This document shows, piece by piece, positions 42,734 to 52,275 of a stretch of 64,000 nucleotides of DNA. Within the stretch, counting starts at the first letter, position 1. Each line of letters begins with the position of its first letter. Below the pieces are notes generated by a model. That model was not told where the DNA came from and did no database searches. It saw nothing but the letters and a program-made list of their open reading frames with translations. Made by a program: the position numbers and the translations under genes. Origin of the DNA: Winogradskyella algicola (GTDB lineage: Bacteria > Bacteroidota > Bacteroidia > Flavobacteriales > Flavobacteriaceae); the NCBI RefSeq assembly GCF_005869935.1, contig NZ_SZQF01000001.1, positions 961,698 to 1,025,697 of the forward strand, given 5' to 3'.

Positions 42734-43789
42734 CTATTTGATAAATAAAGACTTAACATCGTTTCTGGATTGTACTTCCAACTTCTTGTAGATATTGTTG
42801 GTGTGCGTTTTTATAGTGCTAACACTCAAAAATAAGGCCTCTGCAATGTCCTTGTTGGTCTTATCTTGTAGTAAATGTTCTAAAACAACTTGCTCTTGTT
42901 TGGATAATTTAGACTTTAAATCTTCAGATTTAGATTGTTTGTTTTTCCACATTCTGTAGAGTAGAAACAAATTCAAGATAAAAGAAAGGGCAAGCAGAGT
43001 GTAAAGGTAAATATCAAATGAAGCGCTTTTGATGTCTTCTGTTGATGCTAGCATGAATCGGTCAGCCGCTAATTCATTTCTATATTGGGCAGTGTATGGC
43101 GCATTAGGGTATGCAGTTTCTAAGCGTTCCTTAAGATCGTCGTAATAAGAATTGTTCTGTAGATCTTCAACATAATAGCTGTGTAAATCGCTGCTTCTAT
43201 CTGATAAATAAGCGTAAATGGCAAGTTCTGCTACAGGCTCGTTTAAGGCAGTTCCGTAGTCTTGTAATGTTGTAAACCACTTTTTATTGTTTAGTTTTCG
43301 GTTGGCTTCACTTCGTACTTCACCATAAGCAAAACGCATATCGTTTTTAAGGGAATCTATTTTTAAAAATGCATTAGCTCTTGGGTTGTTGGATTCTACT
43401 TTACAAAACACCTGATTACCAAAAGAAAAAGGCAATTTTAAGGTGTCTGTGTTTTTTGCAATAAATAGTAATTCTTCACTATTACTGCAGTGACCGTTAA
43501 AGTGGTTGATGTCTTGTTGTGTTTCGCTGCACTTGTCTACATGGATGCGATAGATTCGATTTTCTGTGCTTAGCATATCTCCTTTAAACTCAAAAAAACC
43601 TGTTTCGTCTGCTAAGGTTTTGGCAATGATTTGTTCGGAATATACACCAGACATTTTACGGTAATCCTCTACTATAGAAAGGTAAACCGTGTTTTGCCAT
43701 TCCTCTGGATTTATATAACCAGAAAAAGAATATTGCGCCTCACAAAAAAGCGATATCAATAAAAAGCAAATCAATAATTTAAATCGCAT
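42734..43789 (-). CDS. Membrane-anchored LuxR-type regulator with extracytoplasmic sensor
   Basis: 351 residues. Signal peptide or first helix (1-19), a beta-rich extracytoplasmic part (20-130, Cys-containing), a helical part (135-250), a transmembrane helix at 258-281 (FDIYLYTLLALSFILNLFLL) and a cytoplasmic LuxR HTH at 293-351 (LSKQEQVVLEHLLQDKTNKD then IAEALFLSVSTIKTHTNNIY). So signal and DNA binding are in one chain without a kinase. Such one-component membrane LuxR proteins are known in Bacteroidota; the ligand here is unknown. It is divergent from the Pmp3-like gene. Confidence 0.85.
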   Translation of the reverse strand: MRFKLLICFLLISLFCEAQYSFSGYINPEEWQNTVYLSIVEDYRKMSGVYSEQIIAKTLADETGFFEFKGDMLSTENRIYRIHVDKCSETQQDINHFNGHCSNSEELLFIAKNTDTLKLPFSFGNQVFCKVESNNPRANAFLKIDSLKNDMRFAYGEVRSEANRKLNNKKWFTTLQDYGTALNEPVAELAIYAYLSDRSSDLHSYYVEDLQNNSYYDDLKERLETAYPNAPYTAQYRNELAADRFMLASTEDIKSASFDIYLYTLLALSFILNLFLLYRMWKNKQSKSEDLKSKLSKQEQVVLEHLLQDKTNKDIAEALFLSVSTIKTHTNNIYKKLEVQSRNDVKSLFIK

Positions 43790-43898
43790 AAAACGAAACT
43801 AAACAATTTTAAGTAACAATAAAATAGTGCCGAGGTAAAAGTGTAACAACTTTAACAAACTAGCGTCATACAGCTACATCAAATCATCAAACGAAATT

Positions 43899-44057
43899 AT
43901 GAGTATCTGGCGCGTTATTTTAGCTATTATTTTTCCACCCTTGGCTGTTGTAGATAAAGGCTGTGGATCTTTTCTAATTACATTTATATTGTTTTTTTGC
44001 GGCTGGGCTCCGGGAGTTATTGCCGCTTTGGTAATTCTCAATAATCCAGAACGTTAG
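43899..44057 (+). CDS. YqaE/Pmp3-family small membrane protein
   Basis: 52 residues, MSIWRVILAIIFPPLAVVDK ... GWAPGVIAALVILNNPER. Two hydrophobic helices with the family signature IIFPPLAV and the second-helix pattern FFCGWAPGVIAAL. Pmp3-like proteolipids modulate membrane potential under salt or cold stress in yeast and plants; in bacteria the role is unclear. Intact gene with an AT-rich upstream region. Confidence 0.88.
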   Translation: MSIWRVILAIIFPPLAVVDKGCGSFLITFILFFCGWAPGVIAALVILNNPER

Positions 44058-44132
44058 TTAATTGTTTTAGAAAATATGAGTTTTTAAAAGTAGAATTATA
44101 TAACTTTAAATTCACCAAAAAACTAAATCAAA

Positions 44133-44495
44133 ATGACAACAAAAGACATTGCAGAGAAATTAGTATCCTATTGCAGAAACAATGAAGAGGATAAGGCCTA
44201 TGAAGAACTATATAGTCCTGAAATTACCAGTATTGAAATGGCAGAGCCAATGAAAGAAGTTCATGGTTTTGAAGGTATACAAAAAAAGGGACAATGGTGG
44301 CAAGAAAATTTTGAGGTACATGCCACTGAAGTTTCTGATCCTTTGGTTGCTGACAATCACTTTACTGTTAAATTTTGGATGGATACAACACACAAACCTA
44401 GTGGACATCGTTCTCAAATGAATGAGATTGCTGTTTATGAGGTAAAGGATGGTAAAATATGGCGGGAACAATTTTTCTATAATTCTGAAAGCTAA
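44133..44495 (+). CDS. SnoaL/NTF2-like protein
   Basis: 120 residues with cone-shaped NTF2-like features: helical start (KDIAEKLVSYCRNNEEDKAY), then EELYSPEITSIE, HGFEGIQKKGQWWQEN and the strand-rich end KPSGHRSQMNEIAVYEVKDG. No signal peptide. The family includes small cyclases and isomerases and many of unknown role. Followed by a terminator. Confidence 0.8.
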   Translation: MTTKDIAEKLVSYCRNNEEDKAYEELYSPEITSIEMAEPMKEVHGFEGIQKKGQWWQENFEVHATEVSDPLVADNHFTVKFWMDTTHKPSGHRSQMNEIAVYEVKDGKIWREQFFYNSES

Positions 44496-44517
44496 AAAAG
44501 TTGAAATTTTTAAGATA

Positions 44518-44550
44518 AAGCTCAGCATGATATGATGTTGAGCTTTTTTT
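44518..44550 (+). terminator. Terminator after the NTF2-like gene
   Basis: AAAGCTCAGCAT-N5-ATGTTGAGCTTT with a T tract; one G-T pair in the stem. Confidence 0.82.
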
Positions 44551-44836
44551 ATTGAATCTAATGAATATTTGTAAACGTTTAAGTGGAAAACACATTTATA
44601 ACCACAAGTAGAATTAATCGTATCTTTGTGTTTTACTAAATCAATCTATTTTGCTTTTGAGTAAAAATGTTTTAGTCGTCAGTTTGAGTGATTTTGAAGT
44701 ACGAAAAATTATATCGAGAACTTTTGTTAGTGAATTCCTACTTCTCGATACAAATTTTTCTCATTTTTAATCGAAAAATCCACTCGAAGTGACGAAATAT
44801 AACAAGTGCATAAAAGATTAAATCAATTTAAAACAC
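44551..44836 (+). promoter_or_regulatory. Spacer with promoter element and B-type repeat before the lipoprotein-lipB pair
   Basis: This spacer holds a TATCTTTG -7 element at 44621-44628 (no clear -33) and a complete B-type repeat at 44676-44795. The repeat lies between promoter and start codon, so it would be transcribed as a hairpin in the 5' leader. Nothing else was recognised. Confidence 0.55.
44676..44795. repeat. Complete B-type inverted repeat, about 120 bp (copy B7)
   Basis: Outer arms CGTCAGTTTGAGTG and CACTCGAAGTGACG, inner arms TATCGAGAA and TTCTCGATA. Same element as 13973 and 15156 with a longer centre. Confidence 0.9.
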
Positions 44837-45640
44837 ATGAAAAACGTATTTCTTCTTATCGTCTTTGCTTGTTTTATAGCAAGTTGTAATGTTACCGAAT
44901 CTATTGTTTTTAATCAGGATGGTTCTGGTGATTTTTTAGTTACTTATGAAATGGGTGAAGCTATGAAAGCTTTTGAAAAATCTATGGGTGGAGGCGATAA
45001 TAAAGAAAAGAAAGAAGGTGGCGAGGTTATGGATACCACTATGGTGATTGCAGATATTATGGAAACTTATAAAGATAGTGTTGCTGCACTACCAGAAAAA
45101 AAGCGTTTAGCTATGGAGGCAGTAAAAGATATGTACATGAGAATGCAGGTGAATGAGGATGAGGGTGTTATGAATTTTGGTATGGGAATGCAGTTTGAAT
45201 CCATTGAAGATTTAAGAGATCTCAGTGAAAAATTTAAAAAATTACAAAGCTTAAACGCACAAGGAGACCAAGTAGATGCTATGAAAGAAAACTCACCACT
45301 TGGTAACTTTATGGGTAATGAAAATAGTGATGTAGCTTACATGTATACTAATGGTGGTTTTTCTAGAATGACGAGTATTAAACTGCCAGACGAAACAACA
45401 GAAGATGCTGTAGACGAGCTTTTTGATGAAACCGATGAGAACAACCAGCAGTTTATAGCTTATTTTCAAGATTCTTTTTATAATGTGAAGTTAACCTTCC
45501 CAAAAGCTGTAAAATCTATAGATATTGAAGGTGCTGAATTCTCTGATGATAGAAAAACAGTGACTTACAAAACCAATTGGGTAGAGTATCTTAAAAACCC
45601 AAAGTTACTAGATGCGAACGTGAAATTTGTTGATGAATAA
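44837..45640 (+). CDS. Lipoprotein of unknown function, Met/Asp/Glu-rich
   Basis: 267 residues. Lipoprotein signal ([20 protein letters not shown]). The start of the mature part, [20 protein letters not shown], is typical of small Bacteroidota lipoproteins I cannot name. It is acidic and rich in Met ([20 protein letters not shown]). The stop codon overlaps the lipB start (ATGAATAA), so the two are probably coupled. Confidence 0.75.
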   Translation: MKNVFLLIVFACFIASCNVTESIVFNQDGSGDFLVTYEMGEAMKAFEKSMGGGDNKEKKEGGEVMDTTMVIADIMETYKDSVAALPEKKRLAMEAVKDMYMRMQVNEDEGVMNFGMGMQFESIEDLRDLSEKFKKLQSLNAQGDQVDAMKENSPLGNFMGNENSDVAYMYTNGGFSRMTSIKLPDETTEDAVDELFDETDENNQQFIAYFQDSFYNVKLTFPKAVKSIDIEGAEFSDDRKTVTYKTNWVEYLKNPKLLDANVKFVDE

Positions 45641-46331
45641 AACTGTAAAACTTCAAGATTTAGGCTTAAAAGATTTTAAAGACACCTGGGATTATCAGGA
45701 AACGCTTTTTAAAGCCATTTTAGATACTAAAATTAAGAATAGGAGAGAAGATGCAGGCTTAGCAACCGATAACCATTTTCTGTTTGTAGAGCATCCACAT
45801 GTGTACACTTTGGGTAAAAGTGGAGACTTGTCTAATTTGTTGCTCTCAGAAGAGCAATTAGCAGAGAAAGGTGCAACCTTCTACAAAATTAATAGAGGTG
45901 GAGATATTACGTATCATGGTCCTGGACAAATTGTAGGCTATCCTATTTTAGATTTGGATAATTTCTTTACAGACATCCACAAATACCTGCGATTTTTAGA
46001 GGAAATCATTATTCTTACATTGGCTGAGTATGGTTTAAAAACCGAACGTAGTCCTGGTGAAACAGGTGTTTGGCTAGATGTTGGCACTCCATTTGCACGA
46101 AAAATTTGTGCTATGGGAGTACGTGCCAGCCGTTGGGTTACTATGCATGGTTTTGCGCTAAACGTAAATGCCGATTTAGGCTATTTTGATAATATTATTC
46201 CTTGTGGAATTAGAGGGAAAGCTGTCACATCTTTAAATAATGAACTCGGTATAGAAACTGTTGATGAAAAAGCAGTAAAAGAAAAGATTTTAAAGCATTT
46301 TAAGGTGCTTTTTGAGGTTGAGTTTGTTTAG
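45633..46331 (+). CDS. lipB: Octanoyl-[ACP]:protein N-octanoyltransferase
   Basis: 232 residues from ATG 45633, which overlaps the upstream stop; two TTG codons earlier in frame are less likely. LipB hallmarks: [31 protein letters not shown], and the C-terminal [14 protein letters not shown] with the catalytic Cys and Lys. It transfers octanoate from acyl carrier protein to lipoyl domains, such as that of the E2 protein encoded in this window. Cytoplasmic. Confidence 0.95.
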   Translation: MNKTVKLQDLGLKDFKDTWDYQETLFKAILDTKIKNRREDAGLATDNHFLFVEHPHVYTLGKSGDLSNLLLSEEQLAEKGATFYKINRGGDITYHGPGQIVGYPILDLDNFFTDIHKYLRFLEEIIILTLAEYGLKTERSPGETGVWLDVGTPFARKICAMGVRASRWVTMHGFALNVNADLGYFDNIIPCGIRGKAVTSLNNELGIETVDEKAVKEKILKHFKVLFEVEFV

Positions 46332-46513
46332 TTTAATATCATGATAAAATAATTAGGACTTTTCACTTTCTTCTGAGATATAACGTCGCGTTTTTTGGGC
46401 TAACCTCCGAAATTTTATTTGATAGAATTAATTATAATTTATAGATAAATATCATATTTAGCAAATATGTTAAATGAACCATTCCCAAAACTTTGACCAG
46501 TTTTTATTCTAAT

Positions 46514-46963
46514 TTATATTTTTTTCCATAATACATCACCACCTGTTAATTCATCTTCTTTTGTGTAACCGTACCATCGCCCTTTACATTCTGTTCCCAA
46601 TGGATTTATTTTAAGTATTATCACACCTGATAGCGAGATGTAGTTTTTGCTTGATTCATAAATAAAATTAAGAATTAAGTTTTTAGAAAATTTTCCAGAT
46701 ATTGGATAATTCCCGTTAACATGGTTAATTCCTTCGCCATAAATGTTAATTCCTTTAATTTTATTTATCACAACAGTATCCTCAAGATAAACCTCTTTAA
46801 TGTTGTCTATAAACCAAGAAGCCTTCCAATGCCCTTTAATATCAGGATATCCCAATTGTTTAATTTTGCGATGAGAGTTGATTTCTTTTCCGAATGTGGT
46901 TATTATTCCGGCGAATAAAGTTGCTCCTGCACCAATTATTGCAGATACTAAGTTTGAGTCCAT
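46514..46963 (-). CDS. Orphan one-TM, beta-rich protein
   Basis: 149 residues. One N-terminal helix (LVSAIIGAGATLFAGIITTFG), a short basic linker (KEINSHRKIKQLGYPDIKG) and a strand-rich domain starting GHWKASWFID and ending GRWYGYTKEDELTGGDVLWK. Family not recognised. The layout (one or two helices then a small beta-barrel) resembles membrane effectors of bacterial defence such as Cap15-like proteins, but there is no nucleotidyltransferase neighbour, so this is only an analogy. It stands alone between AT-rich spacers of about 180 and 130 bases. Confidence 0.5.
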   Translation of the reverse strand: MDSNLVSAIIGAGATLFAGIITTFGKEINSHRKIKQLGYPDIKGHWKASWFIDNIKEVYLEDTVVINKIKGINIYGEGINHVNGNYPISGKFSKNLILNFIYESSKNYISLSGVIILKINPLGTECKGRWYGYTKEDELTGGDVLWKKI

Positions 46964-46998
46964 ATCATAAAATTAAGTAATTACATTGAATGTGATTA

Positions 46999-47039
46999 GT
47001 TATATACGTTAAAAACGACTATTTGTAGCCAATTATAAC
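46999..47039. repeat. Imperfect palindrome upstream of the orphan gene
   Basis: GTTATATACGTTAAAAACGA ... AGCCAATTATAAC, with inverted ends GTTATA/TATAAC. A loosely similar stretch (ATATAACGTCGCGTTTTTTG then GGCTAACC) lies beyond the other end of the gene at about 46377. They may be gene-cassette boundaries, but resemblance is weak. Confidence 0.3.
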
Positions 47040-47091
47040 TAGGTGTCTAAATTGTAGATGAAGTCAGCTCAGAATTCCTAAAAAAACTAAT

Positions 47092-48141
47092 CTAAGCCTC
47101 CTCATTAAAAAACACTTTATAGTAGTGCATTTTCTTCTCCTCGTCATAACCACGTTCTAAATATTCAGCAGAAGCATCTGGTGCATCAACATCGAGCTTT
47201 ATTTGTATGTTGGTGTCTAGTTTTATTTCGGGTTTTATCTTTTGCTTTTGCTTTTTTAAGACACGTTCAGAGACATCAAATTGGTTTCTAATCAGTACGT
47301 TGTTTTCGGCTTCGTAGGTTTTTTTATAGTCTTCAAAAAGTTGTATTTGGTCTTCTTCTTCAAACACTTCTTCTTTAAAGTTTTCAATATTTACAATTTC
47401 ATTTTCTTTAAAAAAATCTACTGTCTTTGCTAAGAAATTACTTTGCTCTTGTCCACCAAAATTGGGTTGTAAAACCTCTTTAGAAAACTCTCTGCAAAGC
47501 TCTATGCAATTCTTGGTGTGTTGATTGCTATCGTCAGGATACTTAATGTTTAGGAAGCTTTTAATCCAGTATTGCGTATCGTAGGTGTTGTTATCTACAC
47601 TAAATACTATTTTACCTTCCATGTCCGAAGTATTCAGAATCAGACATCCTTTATCTACTTTCTTAGCTTGTATGCCCTTTTGTACCAAAATGTCATAGTT
47701 GCCAGACTCTAAATACGTCTGAAAAAACTCGGTTTTGTTTTCAATTTTATAAATACCAATAGCATCTACAAAGAAGTCTTCGTACTGTATATTTTCAAAA
47801 TGACAAACCAATACATCTCCTGTTTTTATTTGAGCTGAATTACTTTGTTCATAAAGATGTGTGACGATGTGTTTAGACGTTTCTACAAAATCAGCTTCTT
47901 CTTTAAAAAGTTGATCAGAATAGGTGTTGATTTCATTGAGCCCAACATTGCTATGGTGATGAAAACGATAACTTTCTGCAACACTTACAAAGGGTTTTAG
48001 TAAGTAAGGCAGCATAAGATTGTAAGTAGCTTCGTCAAAATGCACAGCAGCATCTGAAAACGCGTTTTTTGTATCATTAAACTTGTTGCCAACTTTGTGA
48101 ATAATGCAATGTTTTATTGCCGCTTTTTGTCGTTTTATCAT
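47092..48141 (-). CDS. Nucleoid-associated protein, NdpA/YejK-like
   Basis: 349 residues from ATG 48141; a longer frame upstream would run through a terminator and is rejected. N-terminus MIKRQKAAIKHCIIHKVGNK fits NA37-family (YejK/NdpA) proteins, as do SVAESYRFHHHS, TGDVLVCHFENIQYEDFFVD and the C-terminal YDEEKKMHYYKVFFNEEA. The family binds the nucleoid; role not well known. It follows the OmpA-family gene's terminator region on the opposite side. Confidence 0.8.
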   Translation of the reverse strand: MIKRQKAAIKHCIIHKVGNKFNDTKNAFSDAAVHFDEATYNLMLPYLLKPFVSVAESYRFHHHSNVGLNEINTYSDQLFKEEADFVETSKHIVTHLYEQSNSAQIKTGDVLVCHFENIQYEDFFVDAIGIYKIENKTEFFQTYLESGNYDILVQKGIQAKKVDKGCLILNTSDMEGKIVFSVDNNTYDTQYWIKSFLNIKYPDDSNQHTKNCIELCREFSKEVLQPNFGGQEQSNFLAKTVDFFKENEIVNIENFKEEVFEEEDQIQLFEDYKKTYEAENNVLIRNQFDVSERVLKKQKQKIKPEIKLDTNIQIKLDVDAPDASAEYLERGYDEEKKMHYYKVFFNEEA

Positions 48142-48202
48142 CGGTAAATTAATAAGAAAATAAGTGTATGCAATACTACAAAAGGTAGGGCTTAAAACTA
48201 AA

Positions 48203-48231
48203 GAAAACGCCAAAATAAATTTGGCGTTTTC
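48203..48231 (-). terminator. Terminator after the OmpA-family gene
   Basis: GAAAACGCCAAA-ATAAA-TTTGGCGTTTTC, 12-bp perfect stem, 31 bases after the stop of the - strand OmpA-family gene. Confidence 0.9.
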
Positions 48232-48261
48232 AGACTCAGGGACTTTGAGATTTGGTTACCG

Positions 48262-49800
48262 TTATATTTTTACAAACTCTACACGTCTGTTTTGTGCTTT
48301 TCCATCTGCAGTACCGTTATCTGCAACAGGTTCTGTTTCTCCTTTGCCGTCGGTAGTAAGGCGATCTGCCGAAATGTTGTAGATATTAACCAGAGCGTTT
48401 TTTACGGCTTCGGCTCTGTCTTTAGAAAGCTTAAGATTTGAGTCGTCGGAGCCATCAGAGTCTGTATGCCCAACAATGTTGAGTTTAATACTGTCATCTT
48501 GCATTAACACTTGCGATATTTGGCGTACAATACCTAGTGACTGCGGTTGTATGTTGGCAGAACCCGAATCGAATAAGATACCATTGGTAGAAATCTTGCC
48601 TTCAGACATTAGTTTGCGTCTTAAGTCAACACCGCCTTCGGTAACTTTAATATTTTTTATAAAAACGCGTTCTTCACCATCCTTTAGTCCATACACATGA
48701 AATTTTAAATAATTAAGCACGTTAAGCTCTTCAATAAATCTTGGAATATCTACATATTTAACTTCGTTAACCCAGAGTCTGTAACGTTTTTTTGTCACAG
48801 AAATAGCAATATGTGGTTGGTTTTTTACTTCGTCTCTTATATCAGCAGTTAGACCAGAGTTAATCATGCCAGCTTTGCCATTGAAATAATTATAAGTATC
48901 TATGTTGAAAGGTGCATACTGACCCAACGGAAGTGAAACAGATGCATAGTGGGTTTCTCCGTTTGAAAATGTGTTAGCATCACTTAATATAACGTGAAGT
49001 CTTGCGCCAGAGGACGTTTTATTGCTAACGCCAGATGTGAGTAAATCGAATTCTATAGTATAGTCTTCTGGTAGTTGACTAAGATCTGGTATGGCGTATA
49101 GTCTGTAACCTGCTTTTAACTCAAACCAATTACCTTCTACCTTATTGAATTTTACGATATTACCAGAGCCATTCGTATTCCACTTACTTGGTAAATCTCC
49201 AATAAAATCATTTGAAAAATCATCAAAAAACAGAAGTTTGTCACCAGGAACAAAATCGTATTTACTATACACTTCTAAACCATCAGAAACATTTGATGGT
49301 GTTTCTTCAATAGCATCATTTGTGTTACCAGAATCACTATTGGTTTTATCTTCTGGTTTGTCATTAGATTCTTTGGTATCCTCTTCATGCTCAGTTTCAC
49401 GCTCACGCTGTCCCAGAAGAAGTTCTTTAGCTGTTTTTATGCTGTATTTTAAGGCTTTCTTTGCCTTGTTCATTTGCAAGGTGGCTTTTCCTTGCTTTAA
49501 AACACCAACACCGTCTAAGTCGTTTATAATGTCTGGCGCACTTTCGCTCAGTGAAGACATCTCTCCCAGAGCTTCTTCTAGCACATCAATATCATCATCA
49601 TCTAAAGATTTACCTGAGGCTGCGTAACCATCATACTTATAAACTTTATCATACAAGTCGAACGACTCTTGAACAAAACTATCTACACTAGCAACACCAA
49701 CTCTATTTTTAGGGCGTTTAATTTTTTTTGTTTGTGCATCTAGAGTTGGAGTAATTATAAGAAAGATGCAAAAAGCGAAGGAAATTTTAAAAAAATTCAT
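48262..49800 (-). CDS. OmpA-family outer-membrane protein
   Basis: 512 residues. Signal peptide (SFAFCIFLIITPTLDAQ). A helical N-terminal part with acidic linker (RERETEHEEDTKESNDKPED), a central jelly-roll-like part (LLFFDDFSNDFIGDLPSKWN, YTIEFDLLTSG), and a C-terminal OmpA peptidoglycan-binding domain (ILFDSGSANIQPQSLGIVRQ, NIVGHTDSDGSDDSNLKLSK, AQNRRVEFVKI). It should tie outer membrane and peptidoglycan. Ligand of the central domain unknown. Confidence 0.88.
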   Translation of the reverse strand: MNFFKISFAFCIFLIITPTLDAQTKKIKRPKNRVGVASVDSFVQESFDLYDKVYKYDGYAASGKSLDDDDIDVLEEALGEMSSLSESAPDIINDLDGVGVLKQGKATLQMNKAKKALKYSIKTAKELLLGQRERETEHEEDTKESNDKPEDKTNSDSGNTNDAIEETPSNVSDGLEVYSKYDFVPGDKLLFFDDFSNDFIGDLPSKWNTNGSGNIVKFNKVEGNWFELKAGYRLYAIPDLSQLPEDYTIEFDLLTSGVSNKTSSGARLHVILSDANTFSNGETHYASVSLPLGQYAPFNIDTYNYFNGKAGMINSGLTADIRDEVKNQPHIAISVTKKRYRLWVNEVKYVDIPRFIEELNVLNYLKFHVYGLKDGEERVFIKNIKVTEGGVDLRRKLMSEGKISTNGILFDSGSANIQPQSLGIVRQISQVLMQDDSIKLNIVGHTDSDGSDDSNLKLSKDRAEAVKNALVNIYNISADRLTTDGKGETEPVADNGTADGKAQNRRVEFVKI

Positions 49801-49881
49801 TTTAAGTAATTGATTAATAGCTCTCTAAAAATATGAATAACTATTGATACTTAAAAATGAAAAAGAGAAATGGTTAATAAG

Positions 49882-52245
49882 TTAGTGTAGTTTGTAAACA
49901 ACTATTGTTTTATCATCTGCCTGAGTTATTAGTTCTAAGCCTTTGTTTTTGTCTAGTTTTTGTAATTCTGCAGCAGAAGTTCCAAAAACAGGGAAATTAG
50001 GAATTGATTCTGCTTGGCTATCAAATAAATAAACCTTTTTAGACTGTAAGTCTGTAGTTGTAATATAAATTTTATCGTTTAAGTAAAAAATTCTAGGAGC
50101 TGTGTATACACCATAGTCTAAATCTATGCGTCGTGATTTTATAAAAAGTTTATTCTCATACATTGAGACCAACGTTTTACTTGTAGTAGCCATATTGTGC
50201 TTGTCTGTTAAGTTAAGATCTTTTCGGCTTATTTTTCCTCGAGTATCAACTTGTACAAGTTGACCTAAAGTGTTAGAAGCAGTAAACTTATTTTGATACA
50301 AGTAAATTTCATTATCTGAGAACCTAATTTTGTTATCAACGCGTATTCTTATATCTCCTTGTCGATTCAGTATTTTTAAATTGTCTTCTGTAGAGAATAC
50401 AATGTAATCCTTACTTCCAATTCTAAAATGTTTAGGTTGAGAGGTTATGTTTTTAGTGTTGTTTTTGTAAGCAAAGCCACTGACGGTTTTGCCTTTAGCG
50501 TCGTACATAAGAAGGTTTTTTCCTTGGGTAACTAGGAGTCTGTAGTTTTTTCTTTTGTCGTAGTCAAAAACCGATAAGGGTTGTGTAATTTCGTCATTAA
50601 ATTTTCTCGGAAAAGGAGACACATCATTACCGTTTCTGTCTAAAACATATAGACGGTTTGGTGTTGCAAAAGCTAATTGTAGTCTTCCGTTTTTATAGGT
50701 GTCTATTTGCTCTATTTTTCCAAGTATTTTTCCTTGAAGTTGTTTTTTCCAAAGTACATTACCAGAATTTGAAATTAAATACAATACATTGTTGGTGTCT
50801 TGTACCGCAATATCATGTGTGTTGTTGGTATAATTTTCTACAGTTTGAGGCGGTGATACAATTTGAGCATCAAGAGCTATTGTAAATGTTTCTGTTACTG
50901 AATTTGAAGCTGCTTTCTTTTTGAATTCTTCTATTACACCATTCACATGCGCATAATTGTTTTCATAAACATACTGTACCGCGTTGGCATGATAGTTTTT
51001 TGTGTCGATGCCTAAATGTCCAGAAAGTGCTTCGTTGTTTTTATAAATGAAGATTGAGGCATCATCACTTAAATTAGAACTGATGTTTTTATAGGCGTTA
51101 GAATTAGCAATAGTATTATTGTTTAATGCATCAGAAAGTAATGATTTTAATGTTTCGATGGAATCTGAGAAAACAATATAATCCTCGTATTTAAAAAAGA
51201 AGTTAGCAGCTTCATAACTAATAATTGGTTCTAATCTATATTTGAAAAACTCAGTATTCTCAAATTTATAAATATCAATATCTCTGAAAGTTTCGGTAAT
51301 TGATTTATCTTCAATGGATTCAATAACAAGTTCTGCATTTAAGGAATGAAGGATGAGCGAGTTGTCTGCTAAAGCAATTTCGTTTGTAAAGTTTAAAAAT
51401 GATTTAGTGCTGTTTGGCACTACATTTTTTAACTTATTCAAGTTGTTAATAAAATTTAAATAGTCATCAAAAGTGATACTGAACAGTGATTTAGTATTTG
51501 CTGATGCTATGTTCAAGCTGTTTATATTTTGAGGTATAGTATTTTTAAAGCAGTCTAGCAATTGTGATATAGAATCCGAAGAGGTCATAATACCGTTGTA
51601 GTTTATGTTGTCGTCAGAAAAATTCAAGTCAAGTAATGTATAGCTGCTACTTGAATTTTTAATCGTTTCTGAAAATTGTAGTTTAGATAGATTTGCTGTA
51701 TTTGTTTTATATAACACTGAAGCAATAGTGCGATTGTCAGTAGTTTCAATTAAATCGACTAGCTTTTGATTGCCTTCGCTTGGTTTTAAATTTTTCAAAA
51801 CTTCTAAACTATTAGAAGCAGCAAAAACATTGTTTAGGCTTTTGTGATAAAATATAGTAGAGTCGATTTGGGTTTTTGCAATATTGAATTCTTTAAGGTT
51901 TTCTGAAATATGATTTGGTAAGGAATCAATCATAAATACGGTGGAGTCGTTCTTAGTTAAAACGAGGTACTCTGTGTTGGTTTCGTTTAAGAATGCAACG
52001 TATACTTTATCTGTTGGATTCATATTTTTGAGTACAGTAGAAGTCTCAGTTAACTCTCCATTGTATGTTTTGGATAAAATTTTATGTTTTTTAATGCTAT
52101 TTGTAAAATCACGTAGCTCATTAATGGAAAAAACAACTTCGGTTTCTGAAGGTAGAAATATACATGGAGATTTTGAAGAATTATAGTCTTTTTGGCAAGA
52201 CATTAAAACAGAAAGTAAAATCAATAGAAATCCAAAGTGCTTCAT
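49882..52245 (-). CDS. Lipoprotein with C-terminal beta-propeller-like repeats
   Basis: 787 residues. Lipoprotein signal (ILLSVLMSCQKDYNSS). The N-terminal about 450 residues resemble DUF3352-type proteins (FLPSETEVVFSINELRDF). The C-terminal part has propeller-like repeats (LYLISNSGNVLWKKQLQGKI, LYVLDRNGNDVSPFPRKF, LLMYDAKGKTVSGFAYKN, LKILNRQGDIRIRVDN). Probably at the inner face of the outer membrane. Function not known. It ends 27 bases after rnhB starts its own end, in one - strand row with rnhB upstream. Confidence 0.75.
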   Translation of the reverse strand: MKHFGFLLILLSVLMSCQKDYNSSKSPCIFLPSETEVVFSINELRDFTNSIKKHKILSKTYNGELTETSTVLKNMNPTDKVYVAFLNETNTEYLVLTKNDSTVFMIDSLPNHISENLKEFNIAKTQIDSTIFYHKSLNNVFAASNSLEVLKNLKPSEGNQKLVDLIETTDNRTIASVLYKTNTANLSKLQFSETIKNSSSSYTLLDLNFSDDNINYNGIMTSSDSISQLLDCFKNTIPQNINSLNIASANTKSLFSITFDDYLNFINNLNKLKNVVPNSTKSFLNFTNEIALADNSLILHSLNAELVIESIEDKSITETFRDIDIYKFENTEFFKYRLEPIISYEAANFFFKYEDYIVFSDSIETLKSLLSDALNNNTIANSNAYKNISSNLSDDASIFIYKNNEALSGHLGIDTKNYHANAVQYVYENNYAHVNGVIEEFKKKAASNSVTETFTIALDAQIVSPPQTVENYTNNTHDIAVQDTNNVLYLISNSGNVLWKKQLQGKILGKIEQIDTYKNGRLQLAFATPNRLYVLDRNGNDVSPFPRKFNDEITQPLSVFDYDKRKNYRLLVTQGKNLLMYDAKGKTVSGFAYKNNTKNITSQPKHFRIGSKDYIVFSTEDNLKILNRQGDIRIRVDNKIRFSDNEIYLYQNKFTASNTLGQLVQVDTRGKISRKDLNLTDKHNMATTSKTLVSMYENKLFIKSRRIDLDYGVYTAPRIFYLNDKIYITTTDLQSKKVYLFDSQAESIPNFPVFGTSAAELQKLDKNKGLELITQADDKTIVVYKLH

Positions 52246-52275
52246 AAGTAAAGAGATATGTACAAATATAAAAAG

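Noticed and set aside
48142..48213. 24-residue N-terminal extension of the NdpA-like protein
   Set aside because: It would translate through the OmpA-gene terminator; MIKRQKAAIKH is the usual family start.
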